A stretch of DNA of 64,000 bases from Symbioplanes lichenis (GTDB lineage Bacteria; Actinomycetota; Actinomycetes; Mycobacteriales; Micromonosporaceae), in NCBI RefSeq assembly GCF_030709675.1, contig NZ_JAUZQD010000002.1, positions 682,001 to 746,000 of the forward strand, read 5' to 3'. Both the position numbers and the translations under genes were made by a program. Shown piece after piece: positions 44,765 through 53,474 of this stretch (within the stretch, counting starts at the first letter, position 1; each line of letters opens with the position of its first letter). The notes beneath the pieces are model-generated. The model was not told where the DNA came from. It did no database searches and worked only from the letters and a program-made list of their open reading frames with translations.

Positions 44765-47548
44765 GTGAAAACGTTGCTCGAACCGCCGGCGGGCCCGCTG
44801 GTGGGGCAGGACGACGCACGGCGCGCCGTGAGCCATCTGCTCGGCGCCGGCGAGGGCGGCGCCCTCATGGTCTCGGGGCCGATCGGCAGCGGCAAGACCG
44901 CCGTGCTCGACCACGCGGTCGCCCTGGCCCAGGCGCGCGGCCTGACCGTCCTGCGCGTGACCGGCGCCGGCCCGGCCGGGCAGGCGCCCTGCTCCGGGCT
45001 GACCGATCTGCTCGACCTGCTGCTCGAGCTCGCCGCCGGCAGCCCCGCCCAGGAGAAGCGCGTCGCCGACATCGCCCGCCGCTGCCGGGACGGTGAGCGG
45101 GCCCGCATCCCCAAGCTGGCCAACGCCGTCCGGGCGGTGCTGCGGCACGCCCGCGCGGCCAGCCCGTTGATCGCCGTCGACGACGTGCACCGGATGGATC
45201 CGATCAGCACCCAGGTGCTGTGCGTGCTCGGCACCCGGCTCACCGGCACCGGAGCCCGGCTCATCGCCACGGTACGCACCACCACCGGCCGCACCGAGCT
45301 GCACGGCCTGCCCCTGCACCCGCTCGAGCCGCTGGACGAGACCGCCGCGCACACTTTGCTGCAGCGCCGCTTCCCCCAGCTGTCCGCCCGGGTGCGCCGG
45401 CAGATCGTCGGCGAGGCGGGCGGCAACCCGCTGGCCCTGCGCGAGCTGCCCCTGCCCCTGACCCGCACCCAACGGGAGGTCGCCGCGGCCCTGCCGACGA
45501 TCCTGCCGCTGACCGAGCGGCTGCAGGAGCTCTACCGGCCCCAGGTCGAGGCGCTGCCGCCCGGGGCCCGGCACGTGCTGCTCGCCGCCGCTCTGGAAGG
45601 CACCGGTGACCTGACCGTGCTCGAAGCCTTCGCCGGGCCGGAGCTCGAAACCGCCCTGCGGCAGGCCGAGGACGCGCACCTGGCCGGAGTGGACGACACC
45701 GGCAGCCGGCTCGTCTTCCGCCACCCGCTGGCCCGAGCGACGGTGGTCGCGCTCGCCACGCCCGGTCAGCGGCGCTCGGCGCACCGGCGCCTGGCCGAGG
45801 CCCTGATCGACCGGCCCGAGCTGCACGCCTGGCACCTGTCCCAGTCGGTCATCGCCGCCGACAGCACCACCGCGGAGCTGCTGCACGACGCGGCGCTCAA
45901 GGCGATGAGCCGCGGGGCGGTCGTCAGCGCCGTGCGGCTGATGACCCGCTCGGCCGACCTCAGCGCCGACCCGCGCCGCCGGGCCCAGCGCCTCGGCTAC
46001 GCCGCGACCATGAGCGCGGACGGCACGGGTGACCTCGACGCCGCCTCCCGGCTGGTGCGCAACGCCCGCGAGAACGACCCCGACTTCGACGACACCCTGC
46101 CGGCGATCGTGGCCGCGGCCACCACGTTCCTGCTCGGCGACGGCGACACCGACACCGCGGCCGGCCTGCTGGTCTCGGCGCTCGAAGCGCGTACCGCCGA
46201 GCAGGTCGAGAGCGTCATCCTGCTCAAGTCCGCGCTGTGGACGCTGCTGCGCGTGTGCCGGCTCAGCGGCCGCCCCGAGCTGTGGGACGTCTTCCTGCGG
46301 CTGGTCGGCAAGTACCGCACGCACCTGACCACCTTCGAGATCACGACGTGGCAGGCCGCCGCCGATCCCGCGCGCGCCGACGCCGCCCGCCTGGCGGTCG
46401 TCGACCGCAAGATCGCCTCGGCGATGACCGACAAGGACCCCAACAAGATCATCCGGCTGGCGGAGGCGTGCGCCCCGATCGACCGGCTCGGCGAGCTGCG
46501 GGCCGCCCTGTGGCGGGTGGCCGAGAACGGCCGCAACGGCCACCAGCCCACGACGCACGCCATCCGCGCGCTCAACTTCCTGTGCGCGGACGCGCTCGTG
46601 CACGGCCGCTGGTCCGACGTCGACTCGCTGAGCGCGGAGATAGCCCGCCTCTGCGAGGAGAACGGGCAGCGGGCCCTGTCCTGGCTCACCGAGGGCAGCG
46701 TCGCCGTCCTCGCCGCCCTGCGCGGCGACACCGAGCGGACCCGCACCCTGACCCGCGAGCTGGTCGCCTGGGCGGTGCCGCGCGATGCCCGGGTCATCCT
46801 GCTGCTCGCCGCGCACGCGCGCATGCTCGAAGCCCTCGGCGCCGCCGACTTCGAGGCGGCCTACCACTACGCGGCCGAGGCCGGGCTGCCCGACCCGGCC
46901 CTGCCGTCGTCGATCGAGCAGATGCAGATGTCCTTCGACGTCGTCCTGGCCACCGTCCACACCGGCCGTCAGCGCGAGGCCGAGCTCTGCGTCCGGGCGA
47001 TGCAGGCCTCGGAGATGCCCTCGCTGTCACCCCGGCTCGCCCTGCAGACCGCCGCCTGCGCGGCCTTGGTGGCTCCCCGCGCCCGGGCCGCCCGCAGCTA
47101 CGAGAGCGCTCTCGCTCTGCCCGGCGTCAACCGCCTGCCCTACGACCGGGCCCGCATCCAGCTCGCCTACGGTGAGCACCTGCGCCGCGTCCGCGCGACC
47201 AACGAGGCCCGGCGGCACCTGCGCACCGCGCTGACCGCGTTCCAGGACCTCGGCGCCCAGCCCTGGGCGGCCCGGGCCAAGGCCGAGCTGCGCGCTGCCG
47301 GCGACCGCGACACCGCCGCCGAGCCCGACGATCCGGCCGCGCTCACGCCGCAGGAGCTCGCGATCATCCGGCTCGCCGCCGACGGGCTGACCAACAAGCA
47401 GATCGGCCAGCGGCTGTTCCTGTCGCCGCGCACCGTGGGGAACCACCTCTACCGGGCCTATCCGAAGCTGGGCATCACCTCGCGGGCCAGCCTGCGCGAC
47501 GCGCTCGCCGCCCTGCGGCTGGACCCCGCGGGCGCCTCCGCGTCCTGA
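44765..47548 (+). CDS. LAL-type LuxR regulator with AAA ATPase domain
   Basis: A 927-residue large ATP-binding LuxR-family regulator. The N-terminal AAA/ORC-type domain has Walker A GPIGSGKT at 38-45 and a Walker B-like LIAVDDVHRMDP. A long helical middle follows, and the C-terminal LuxR HTH reads LTPQELAIIRLAADGLTNKQ with LSPRTVGNHLYRAYPKLGI. LALs are common activators inside polyketide clusters. The start is the GTG at 44765. The CoA-transferase gene follows after 17 bases, so the two are probably cotranscribed. Confidence 0.92.
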   Translation: MKTLLEPPAGPLVGQDDARRAVSHLLGAGEGGALMVSGPIGSGKTAVLDHAVALAQARGLTVLRVTGAGPAGQAPCSGLTDLLDLLLELAAGSPAQEKRVADIARRCRDGERARIPKLANAVRAVLRHARAASPLIAVDDVHRMDPISTQVLCVLGTRLTGTGARLIATVRTTTGRTELHGLPLHPLEPLDETAAHTLLQRRFPQLSARVRRQIVGEAGGNPLALRELPLPLTRTQREVAAALPTILPLTERLQELYRPQVEALPPGARHVLLAAALEGTGDLTVLEAFAGPELETALRQAEDAHLAGVDDTGSRLVFRHPLARATVVALATPGQRRSAHRRLAEALIDRPELHAWHLSQSVIAADSTTAELLHDAALKAMSRGAVVSAVRLMTRSADLSADPRRRAQRLGYAATMSADGTGDLDAASRLVRNARENDPDFDDTLPAIVAAATTFLLGDGDTDTAAGLLVSALEARTAEQVESVILLKSALWTLLRVCRLSGRPELWDVFLRLVGKYRTHLTTFEITTWQAAADPARADAARLAVVDRKIASAMTDKDPNKIIRLAEACAPIDRLGELRAALWRVAENGRNGHQPTTHAIRALNFLCADALVHGRWSDVDSLSAEIARLCEENGQRALSWLTEGSVAVLAALRGDTERTRTLTRELVAWAVPRDARVILLLAAHARMLEALGAADFEAAYHYAAEAGLPDPALPSSIEQMQMSFDVVLATVHTGRQREAELCVRAMQASEMPSLSPRLALQTAACAALVAPRARAARSYESALALPGVNRLPYDRARIQLAYGEHLRRVRATNEARRHLRTALTAFQDLGAQPWAARAKAELRAAGDRDTAAEPDDPAALTPQELAIIRLAADGLTNKQIGQRLFLSPRTVGNHLYRAYPKLGITSRASLRDALAALRLDPAGASAS

Positions 47549-47565
47549 TCTGGAAGGACAGCACG

Positions 47566-49083
47566 ATGACGGACCTGACCGGCCGGGTCGCGGACGCGGT
47601 GGCGCACCCCGCGGCCCACGACGGCTTCGACCCGCACGCCGCGCTGACCGAGGTGCTGGCCGGGCTCGGGATGAGCCCGGCCGACACCGGCGGGCGGATC
47701 GGCTTCGCCGGGGCCGACCCCGTGGTGCCCAGCACGCTGCGCCTGGGCGGGGCCTCGGCCATCGCCCTGGCCACCAAGGCGGCGGCGGTGGCCAAGCTGT
47801 GGCGGCTGCGCGGCGGCGAGGGCCAGGACATCGACGTCGACCTGCGGGTCACCCCGCACCGGCTGTGCCCCTTCTACGACGGGCGCTGGGAGAAGCTCAA
47901 CGGGCACCTGCTCGGATCCCCGGCCAACGCGGGCAGCGCGGCGTTCGCGTTCGGGTTCTACCGCACCGCCGACGACCGCTGGGTGATGCCGCTCAACCCG
48001 TACCCGAAGATCAAGGTCGCCGCCCAGCGGCTGCTCGGCGTCCCGGACGACACCGACGCCGTGCGCGCCGCCGTCGCCCGCTGGAAGGGCCGCGAGCTGG
48101 AGGACGCGGCGGCCGAGGCGGGCTGCGTCATGCCGATGCTGCGCACCACCGCCGAGTTCCTCGACGAGCCGCACTACCGCGACCACCTGGCCCACCTGCC
48201 GCTGGTCAGCGTCGAGCGCATCGGCGACTCCGCGCCCGAGCCGCTGCCGCCGGGCGTCGCCGACCCGCTGACCGGCGTCCGTGCGCTCGGAATGGGTCAC
48301 GTGATCGCCGGCGCCGGGGCCGGGCGGGCGCTGGCCCTGCACGGCGCGGACGTGCTCAACGTGTGGCACCCGATGCAGCTGGAGCACCCGGTCACCTATG
48401 CCACGGCCAACGTGGGCGTACGCTCCACCACCCTCAACCCCCGCGCGGCCGACGACCTGGCCGTCCTGCACGGGCTCCTGGCCGGCACCGACGTGTTCTA
48501 CGCCAACCGGCGCCCCGGCCACCTCGCCCGCTTCGGGCTGGACGCGGAGCAGGCCGCCGCCCTGCGCCCCGGCATCGTGCACGTCACCGCCTCGCTCAAC
48601 GGGCCGGCGGGGCCGTGGGCCGGACGCGTCGGCTTCGACCAGAGCGCGGGCAGCCTGACCGGGATGATGCACCTGGAGGGCGGGCTGGGCCCGACCGGCA
48701 GCAAGCCGTCCCTGCCGCCGATCCTGGTGGTCAACGACTACATCGTCGCCTGGCTGATGGCGGCGGGCGCGATCGAGGCCCTGTGCCGGCGGGCCGTGCA
48801 CGGCGGCAGCTACCGGGTGCACGTGTCGCTGACCCGGACCGCGCTGTGGATCCTCGGGCTCGGCGTCTTCGACCGGGACTACGCCCATGCCACCGCCGGG
48901 CAGGGCCCCGAGCACGCCTACCACGACCCCGAGCTGTTCACCGCCGAGACGCCGCTCGGGCACTACCAGGGGGTGACCGAGCAGATCCGCATGTCCGCCA
49001 CGCCGGGGCACTACCGCACCGTGCTGGTGCCCCGGGGCTCCGGCCGGCCCGAGTGGCTCAGACCGGCGCACCCCAGCGCATGA
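47566..49083 (+). CDS. Class III CoA-transferase (CaiB/BaiF family)
   Basis: A 505-residue protein of PF02515. Typical are RLGGASAIALATKAAAVAKL, VYFYANRRPGHLARFGL-type sequence (FYANRRPGHLARFGL) and a candidate catalytic Asp in VVNDYIVAW. It is longer than single-domain members and begins with a CoA-transferase-like second module. These enzymes move CoA between carboxylic acids. In this cluster it may activate the acyl group that decorates the polyketide or supply a CoA starter or extender. Its end overlaps the end of the opposing KAS III gene by 26 bases. Confidence 0.85.
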   Translation: MTDLTGRVADAVAHPAAHDGFDPHAALTEVLAGLGMSPADTGGRIGFAGADPVVPSTLRLGGASAIALATKAAAVAKLWRLRGGEGQDIDVDLRVTPHRLCPFYDGRWEKLNGHLLGSPANAGSAAFAFGFYRTADDRWVMPLNPYPKIKVAAQRLLGVPDDTDAVRAAVARWKGRELEDAAAEAGCVMPMLRTTAEFLDEPHYRDHLAHLPLVSVERIGDSAPEPLPPGVADPLTGVRALGMGHVIAGAGAGRALALHGADVLNVWHPMQLEHPVTYATANVGVRSTTLNPRAADDLAVLHGLLAGTDVFYANRRPGHLARFGLDAEQAAALRPGIVHVTASLNGPAGPWAGRVGFDQSAGSLTGMMHLEGGLGPTGSKPSLPPILVVNDYIVAWLMAAGAIEALCRRAVHGGSYRVHVSLTRTALWILGLGVFDRDYAHATAGQGPEHAYHDPELFTAETPLGHYQGVTEQIRMSATPGHYRTVLVPRGSGRPEWLRPAHPSA

Positions 49084-50047
49084 GCGAGGCGCCGATCGCC
49101 ATGCCCCCGCCGAAGCCGGCCAGCAGCACCAGATCACCGTCGGCCAGCCGGCCCTCGCGTACGGCGTCGTCCAGGGCGACCGGCACGGAGGCGCTGCCCA
49201 CGTTGCCGTAGCGCGAGACCGTCAGGTGTGTGTGCGCCGAGCCGAGCCCGCATCGCTCGGCCAGCTCGCCGAGGAGCACGCCGTTGGCCTGGTGCGGCAC
49301 GAACACGTCCACCTCGCCGGGCGCCGCCCCGGCCCGCGCCAGCAGCTTGCCCAGCACCGGCGGCACCTGGTCCAGCACGAAGTCGCGGACGCCGCGGCCG
49401 TCCATCCGGAAGAAGTGCCCGCCCGACGCGAGAGTGGCCGGCGACGCCGGGGTGCGGCTGCCCCCGGCCGCCACGTGGATCAGCTCGCGGGCCTCCCCCA
49501 TGCTGACCAGGTCGGTCTCCAGGATCCCGTACGGGCCGGGCACCTCCCCGAGCACCGCCGCGCCCGCCCCGTCCCCGAACAGCACCGCCGTCCGCCGGTC
49601 GGCGAAGTCGAGGATCCGCGAATAGACGTCGGCGGCCACCACGAGCGCCCTGGTGCCGGGGCGGGAGAGCAGCAGACCGCGCGCGAGTTCGAAGGCGTAG
49701 ACAAAACCGGCGCACACGACGTTGACGTCGAGGCAGGCCGCGTTGCGGGCCCCGATCAGCTCCTGCACCACGTACGAGGTCGGGGGCTGGGGAAAGTCCC
49801 CGGTCGAGGTGGACACGATCAGGAAGTCGATGTCGCCCGCCTCGACGCCCGCGCGGGTCAGCGCCGCCGTCGCCGCCGCCGCGGCCAGGTCGGAGGTGGC
49901 CTGCCCGGGCAGCGCGTAGCGCCGGGTCTCGATCAGCGTCCGGCGGCTGATCCACGCGGCGTCGCAGTCCGGGATCCGGGCCGCCAGCTCCGCGTTGGTG
50001 ACGATCCGGTCCGGCACGTACGAACCGGTGCCCAGGAAGCCGATCAC
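49058..50047 (-). CDS. Beta-ketoacyl-ACP synthase III-like protein (KAS III)
   Basis: A 329-residue FabH-type thiolase-fold enzyme. The catalytic Cys112 lies in DVNVVCAGFVYAF, the His in FVPHQANG and the Asn in RYGNVGSAS, so the triad is intact. The start is the GTG at 50047, overlapping the CCR stop (GTGA). KAS III together with CCR in PKS clusters can build branched alkylmalonyl-CoA extenders; other KAS III-like proteins act as acyltransferases forming esters (CerJ type). Both roles are open here. Confidence 0.9.
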   Translation of the reverse strand: MIGFLGTGSYVPDRIVTNAELAARIPDCDAAWISRRTLIETRRYALPGQATSDLAAAAATAALTRAGVEAGDIDFLIVSTSTGDFPQPPTSYVVQELIGARNAACLDVNVVCAGFVYAFELARGLLLSRPGTRALVVAADVYSRILDFADRRTAVLFGDGAGAAVLGEVPGPYGILETDLVSMGEARELIHVAAGGSRTPASPATLASGGHFFRMDGRGVRDFVLDQVPPVLGKLLARAGAAPGEVDVFVPHQANGVLLGELAERCGLGSAHTHLTVSRYGNVGSASVPVALDDAVREGRLADGDLVLLAGFGGGMAIGASLMRWGAPV

Positions 50048-51378
50048 GCCGGGACGCGGAACCGGTTGATGGCCGCCAGGTGCCGCTCGCGCAGCTCCCC
50101 GTCGCGGATCCCCAGCCCGTCGGCCGGGGCCAGCACCCGCACGCCGACCTTGCCCTGGTGCACGTTGCGGTGCAGGTCCAGGACCGCCTGGCCGGTCTGC
50201 TCGAGCGGGTACATGGTGGACACCGTCGGGTGGATCCGCCCCTTGGCGACCAGCCGGTTGGCCTCCCAGGCCTCGCGGTAGTTGGCGAAGTGCGTCCCGA
50301 TCACCCGCTTGAGGTTCATCCACAGGTAGCGGTTGTCGAACTGGTGCTCGTAGCCGGAGGTCGACGCGCAGGTGACGATCGTGCCGCCGCGGCGGGCCAC
50401 GTAGACCGAGGCACCGAAGGTCTCCCGGCCCGGATGCTCGAAGACGATGTCCGGGTCGTCGCCGCCCGTCAGCTCGCGGATCCGCGCACCGAAGCGCCGC
50501 CACTCCTTGGGATCCTGGGTGTGGTCGTCCTTCCAGAAGCGGTAGCCGTCCGCGCTGCGATCGATGACGTGCTCGGCCCCCATCGCCCGGCAGACCTCCG
50601 CCTTCTCCGGGCTCGACACGACACAGACCGGGATGGCCCCGCCGTTGAGCGCGTACTGGGTGGCGTAGGAGCCGAGACCGCCGGACGCGCCCCAGATGAG
50701 CACGGTGTCGCCCTGCTTCATGTCGGCGCCGTTGCGCGAGACCAGCTGCCGGTACGCGGTGGAGTTGACCAGCCCCGGCGACGCGGCCTCCTCCCAGCTC
50801 AGGTGGGCCGGCTTGGGCATCAGCTGGGTCGACTTGACCAGGGCGATCTCGGCCAGCCCGCCGAAGTTGGTCTCGAAGCCCCAGATCCGCTGCTCGCTGT
50901 CGAGCATCGCGTCGTTGTGCCCGTCCGGGCCCTCCATCTCCACGCTGAGGCAGTGCGCGACGACCTCGTCGCCCGGCTTCCAGGCGTGCACGCCGGGCCC
51001 GGTGCGCAGCACGACGCCGGACAGGTCCGAGCCGATGACGTGGTACGGCAGGTCGTGCCGCTTGGCCAGCGCGTTCGACCGGCCGTAGCGGCGCAGGAAG
51101 GTGAAGGTCGGGATCGGCTCGAAGATCGAGGTCCACACGGTGTTGTAGTTGATGGCGCTGGCCATCACCGCCACCAGGGCCTCGCCCGGGCCGAGCTCGG
51201 GGGTGGGCACGTCGTCGACGTGCAGGGACTTGCGCGGGTCGCGGTCGGCCAGCGCCATGCCCTCGAACATGCCGGTCTCGTCGTCGTGCACGGTCACGGC
51301 CCGGTAGAACTCGGGCACGGGCAGGCTCGCCGCCGCCGCGTAGTCCCCGTGCACGATCGCCTCGCGAATCTCGTCCAT
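50044..51378 (-). CDS. ccrA: Crotonyl-CoA carboxylase/reductase
   Basis: A 444-residue medium-chain reductase that carboxylates 2-enoyl-CoA with NADPH and CO2 to give ethylmalonyl-CoA or longer alkylmalonyl-CoA. Conserved stretches are INYNTVWTSIFEPIPTF, HVIGSDLSGVVLRTG, GGLAEIALVKSTQLMPKP, the nucleotide loop WGASGGLGSYATQYA and NLKRVIGTHFANYREAWEAN. The ATG at 51378 follows GAGG; a GTG at 51390 is less likely. It supplies the extender unit for the AT of the penultimate PKS module. It lies 30 bases after the UbiD gene in the PKS operon. Confidence 0.95.
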   Translation of the reverse strand: MDEIREAIVHGDYAAAASLPVPEFYRAVTVHDDETGMFEGMALADRDPRKSLHVDDVPTPELGPGEALVAVMASAINYNTVWTSIFEPIPTFTFLRRYGRSNALAKRHDLPYHVIGSDLSGVVLRTGPGVHAWKPGDEVVAHCLSVEMEGPDGHNDAMLDSEQRIWGFETNFGGLAEIALVKSTQLMPKPAHLSWEEAASPGLVNSTAYRQLVSRNGADMKQGDTVLIWGASGGLGSYATQYALNGGAIPVCVVSSPEKAEVCRAMGAEHVIDRSADGYRFWKDDHTQDPKEWRRFGARIRELTGGDDPDIVFEHPGRETFGASVYVARRGGTIVTCASTSGYEHQFDNRYLWMNLKRVIGTHFANYREAWEANRLVAKGRIHPTVSTMYPLEQTGQAVLDLHRNVHQGKVGVRVLAPADGLGIRDGELRERHLAAINRFRVPA

Positions 51379-51408
51379 GGCTGACCTCACTGATCGGGTA
51401 GGGGCACC

Positions 51409-52866
51409 TCAGGCGAGCAGCTCGGCGACCCGCTGCCGCACCGCTTCGGGGTAGCTGTAGCGGAAGGAGCTGCGCCGGCTGCGCTCGGCCGCCGGCGGGA
51501 GAAGTCCGTTGAGCACAACCTTGGGGCCGTAGCCGAGCCGGCGTTCCTCGGCGGAGTAGCAGCCCGCGAGGGGGTTGATCATGCCGTGGCGCACGAACCG
51601 GCCGTGCGCGGGACTGACCCGGGTGGCGATCCCCCACGCCAGCTCGGCTGGGTCGGAGGGGTCGATGTCGTCGTCGAGCACGAAGACGCGGGTCATCATG
51701 GCCTCGATCCGGGTGGCCGCCAGCACCTGCGAGATGCGCAGGCACACCGCGTCTCGGCTCAGGCCCGGCAACCGGTCACGCCAGTCCTCGGTCAGCGTGA
51801 TGACCAGCCAGTGCGCGGCCGCCTCGAACGGCATCCACGCCGTGGCGACGGGCAGCTTCGCGGCGCGCAGCAACGCCAGCGCCTCGGCCGCGGTGACCAG
51901 GCCCCAGGCGGTGTGCGTCTCGTCGACCGGCTCACCGGCGACCGAGATGGGCCAGACGGGATCGTCGCGGTAGGTGATCGCCTCGACGACGTACTCCGGT
52001 TGCATGCTGGTGTGCCGCGGCTGGTAGCCGGCGTACTCGCCCATCGGGCCCTCGACCGCCGTCCGCCCGGGCATGACGTGGCCCTCGATGACGATCTCGG
52101 CGCTGGCCGGGACCAGCAGGTCCACGGTCTTGGCCCGCACCAGCTCCAGCGGCTCGCCGAAGTGCGCGCCCAGGAAGCCGGTCTCCTCGACCCCGTCGGG
52201 CAGCGGCATGCTCGCCACGAACGGGATGCCCGGCTCGGTGCCCTGCACGATCGCGAACGGCATGGGCTGGCCGAGGTTGTCCCACATCTTGCGGATCTGC
52301 CCGAGGTGCTGGGTCGGGATGAACGTCCCCGTCATCCGCTTGCCGTCGATCTTCATGACCCGGGCGATGGCCCAGTTGGTGAACGTGCCGTCCGGCGTCG
52401 CCACGATGATCGTGCCCCAGGTGTTGAGGTACGGGCCGCCGTCGCCCTCGTGCAGCAGCGTCGAGGGGAACCGGTCGAGGTTCGCGTCGTCGCCCAGCAG
52501 CACGTTGTCCTGGCAGGGGGCGGAGTCGACGACCACCGGCGGGATCGGCTCACGGGTGCGGGCGCTCGCCAGCGCGTCGACGATCTCGTGCGCCGTGGCG
52601 GTGACGTCCAGCCCGAGCGACAGGGCCACGCGGGCCAGCGGGCTGCCCGGGATGCTGCTGAGCCCGGCGGGCGCCGCGAGCACCCGGCAGAACCGCCCGG
52701 TCCCGATGAGGTCGTTGAGCATCAGGGCCGGACCGCGGTGCTCGTACGTCCAGCGGGCCGCCGCCCCGGCCTCCAGGTGCGGATCCACCGGGTCGTCGAT
52801 CTCGCGGACGTCGCCGTGCGCCGCCAGCACCGCCAGATACTCGCGGAGATCCCTGAGTCGCTTCAT
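51409..52866 (-). CDS. UbiD-family prenylated-FMN decarboxylase
   Basis: A 485-residue UbiD-type decarboxylase. Family features include RDLREYLAVLAAHGDVREID, PYLNTWGTIIVATPDGT, the active-site stretch EGPMGEYAGYQPRHTS and VFVLDDDIDPSDPAELAWGI. These enzymes use prenylated FMN to decarboxylate alpha,beta-unsaturated or aromatic acids. AAGGGA precedes the ATG at 52866, which overlaps the ubiX stop (ATGA). The close homologue by role is TtnD of tautomycetin biosynthesis, which removes the C1 carboxyl to leave a terminal alkene. The same reaction on the PKS product is predicted here. Confidence 0.93.
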   Translation of the reverse strand: MKRLRDLREYLAVLAAHGDVREIDDPVDPHLEAGAAARWTYEHRGPALMLNDLIGTGRFCRVLAAPAGLSSIPGSPLARVALSLGLDVTATAHEIVDALASARTREPIPPVVVDSAPCQDNVLLGDDANLDRFPSTLLHEGDGGPYLNTWGTIIVATPDGTFTNWAIARVMKIDGKRMTGTFIPTQHLGQIRKMWDNLGQPMPFAIVQGTEPGIPFVASMPLPDGVEETGFLGAHFGEPLELVRAKTVDLLVPASAEIVIEGHVMPGRTAVEGPMGEYAGYQPRHTSMQPEYVVEAITYRDDPVWPISVAGEPVDETHTAWGLVTAAEALALLRAAKLPVATAWMPFEAAAHWLVITLTEDWRDRLPGLSRDAVCLRISQVLAATRIEAMMTRVFVLDDDIDPSDPAELAWGIATRVSPAHGRFVRHGMINPLAGCYSAEERRLGYGPKVVLNGLLPPAAERSRRSSFRYSYPEAVRQRVAELLA

Positions 52867-53474
52867 TCGGTTCCCTTCAGCAGGTCCTCGCCGGACGGGC
52901 TCACGGGCAGGCCGCCCCAGCGGTGCACGCCGCCGGAGTCCAGCCCGAACTGGTCGAGCACCCGGCCGGCGAAGTTGTCCGCGACGTCGTCGAGGTCGTG
53001 CGGGCGGGCGTAGTAGGCGGGCACGGGCGGCATGATCGTCACGCCGATCCGGGCCAGCCCGAGCATGTTCTCCAGGTGGATCGGCGACAGCGGCGTCTCC
53101 CGGGTTACCAGCACCAGCCGCCGCCGCTCCTTGATCACCACGTCGGCGGCCCGGGTGACGAGGTCCTCCGCGTAGCCGGCCCGGATCGCCGCGAGCGTCT
53201 TCATGCTGCAGGGGATCACGACCATTCCCGCCGTACGGAAGGAGCCGCTCGAGATCGCCGCGGCCTGATCGCCCGGCCCGTAGCTGACGTCGGCCAGCGC
53301 GCGCACCTCGGCCACCGTGTACGGGGTCTCCAGCTCGAGCGTCGGCCGCGACCACCGGCTCAGCACCAGATGGGTCTCCACCGTGCCGATCTCCCGCAGC
53401 CGCTGGAGCAGCCGGACCCCGAGCGCGGCACCGGTCGCCCCGGTCATGGCGACGATCAATCGCATGCCGGTCAT
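52863..53474 (-). CDS. ubiX: UbiX-family flavin prenyltransferase
   Basis: A 203-residue flavoprotein that makes the prenylated FMN cofactor of UbiD enzymes from FMN and dimethylallyl phosphate. Features are LIVAMTGATGAALGVRLLQ, SGSFRTAGMVVIPCSMKTLA, VIKERRRLVLVTRETPLS and IMPPVPAYYARP. The ATG at 53474 overlaps the PKS stop by four bases; a second ATG at 53465 is possible. Coupling to both PKS and ubiD shows the cofactor is made for this pathway. Confidence 0.94.
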   Translation of the reverse strand: MTGMRLIVAMTGATGAALGVRLLQRLREIGTVETHLVLSRWSRPTLELETPYTVAEVRALADVSYGPGDQAAAISSGSFRTAGMVVIPCSMKTLAAIRAGYAEDLVTRAADVVIKERRRLVLVTRETPLSPIHLENMLGLARIGVTIMPPVPAYYARPHDLDDVADNFAGRVLDQFGLDSGGVHRWGGLPVSPSGEDLLKGTE

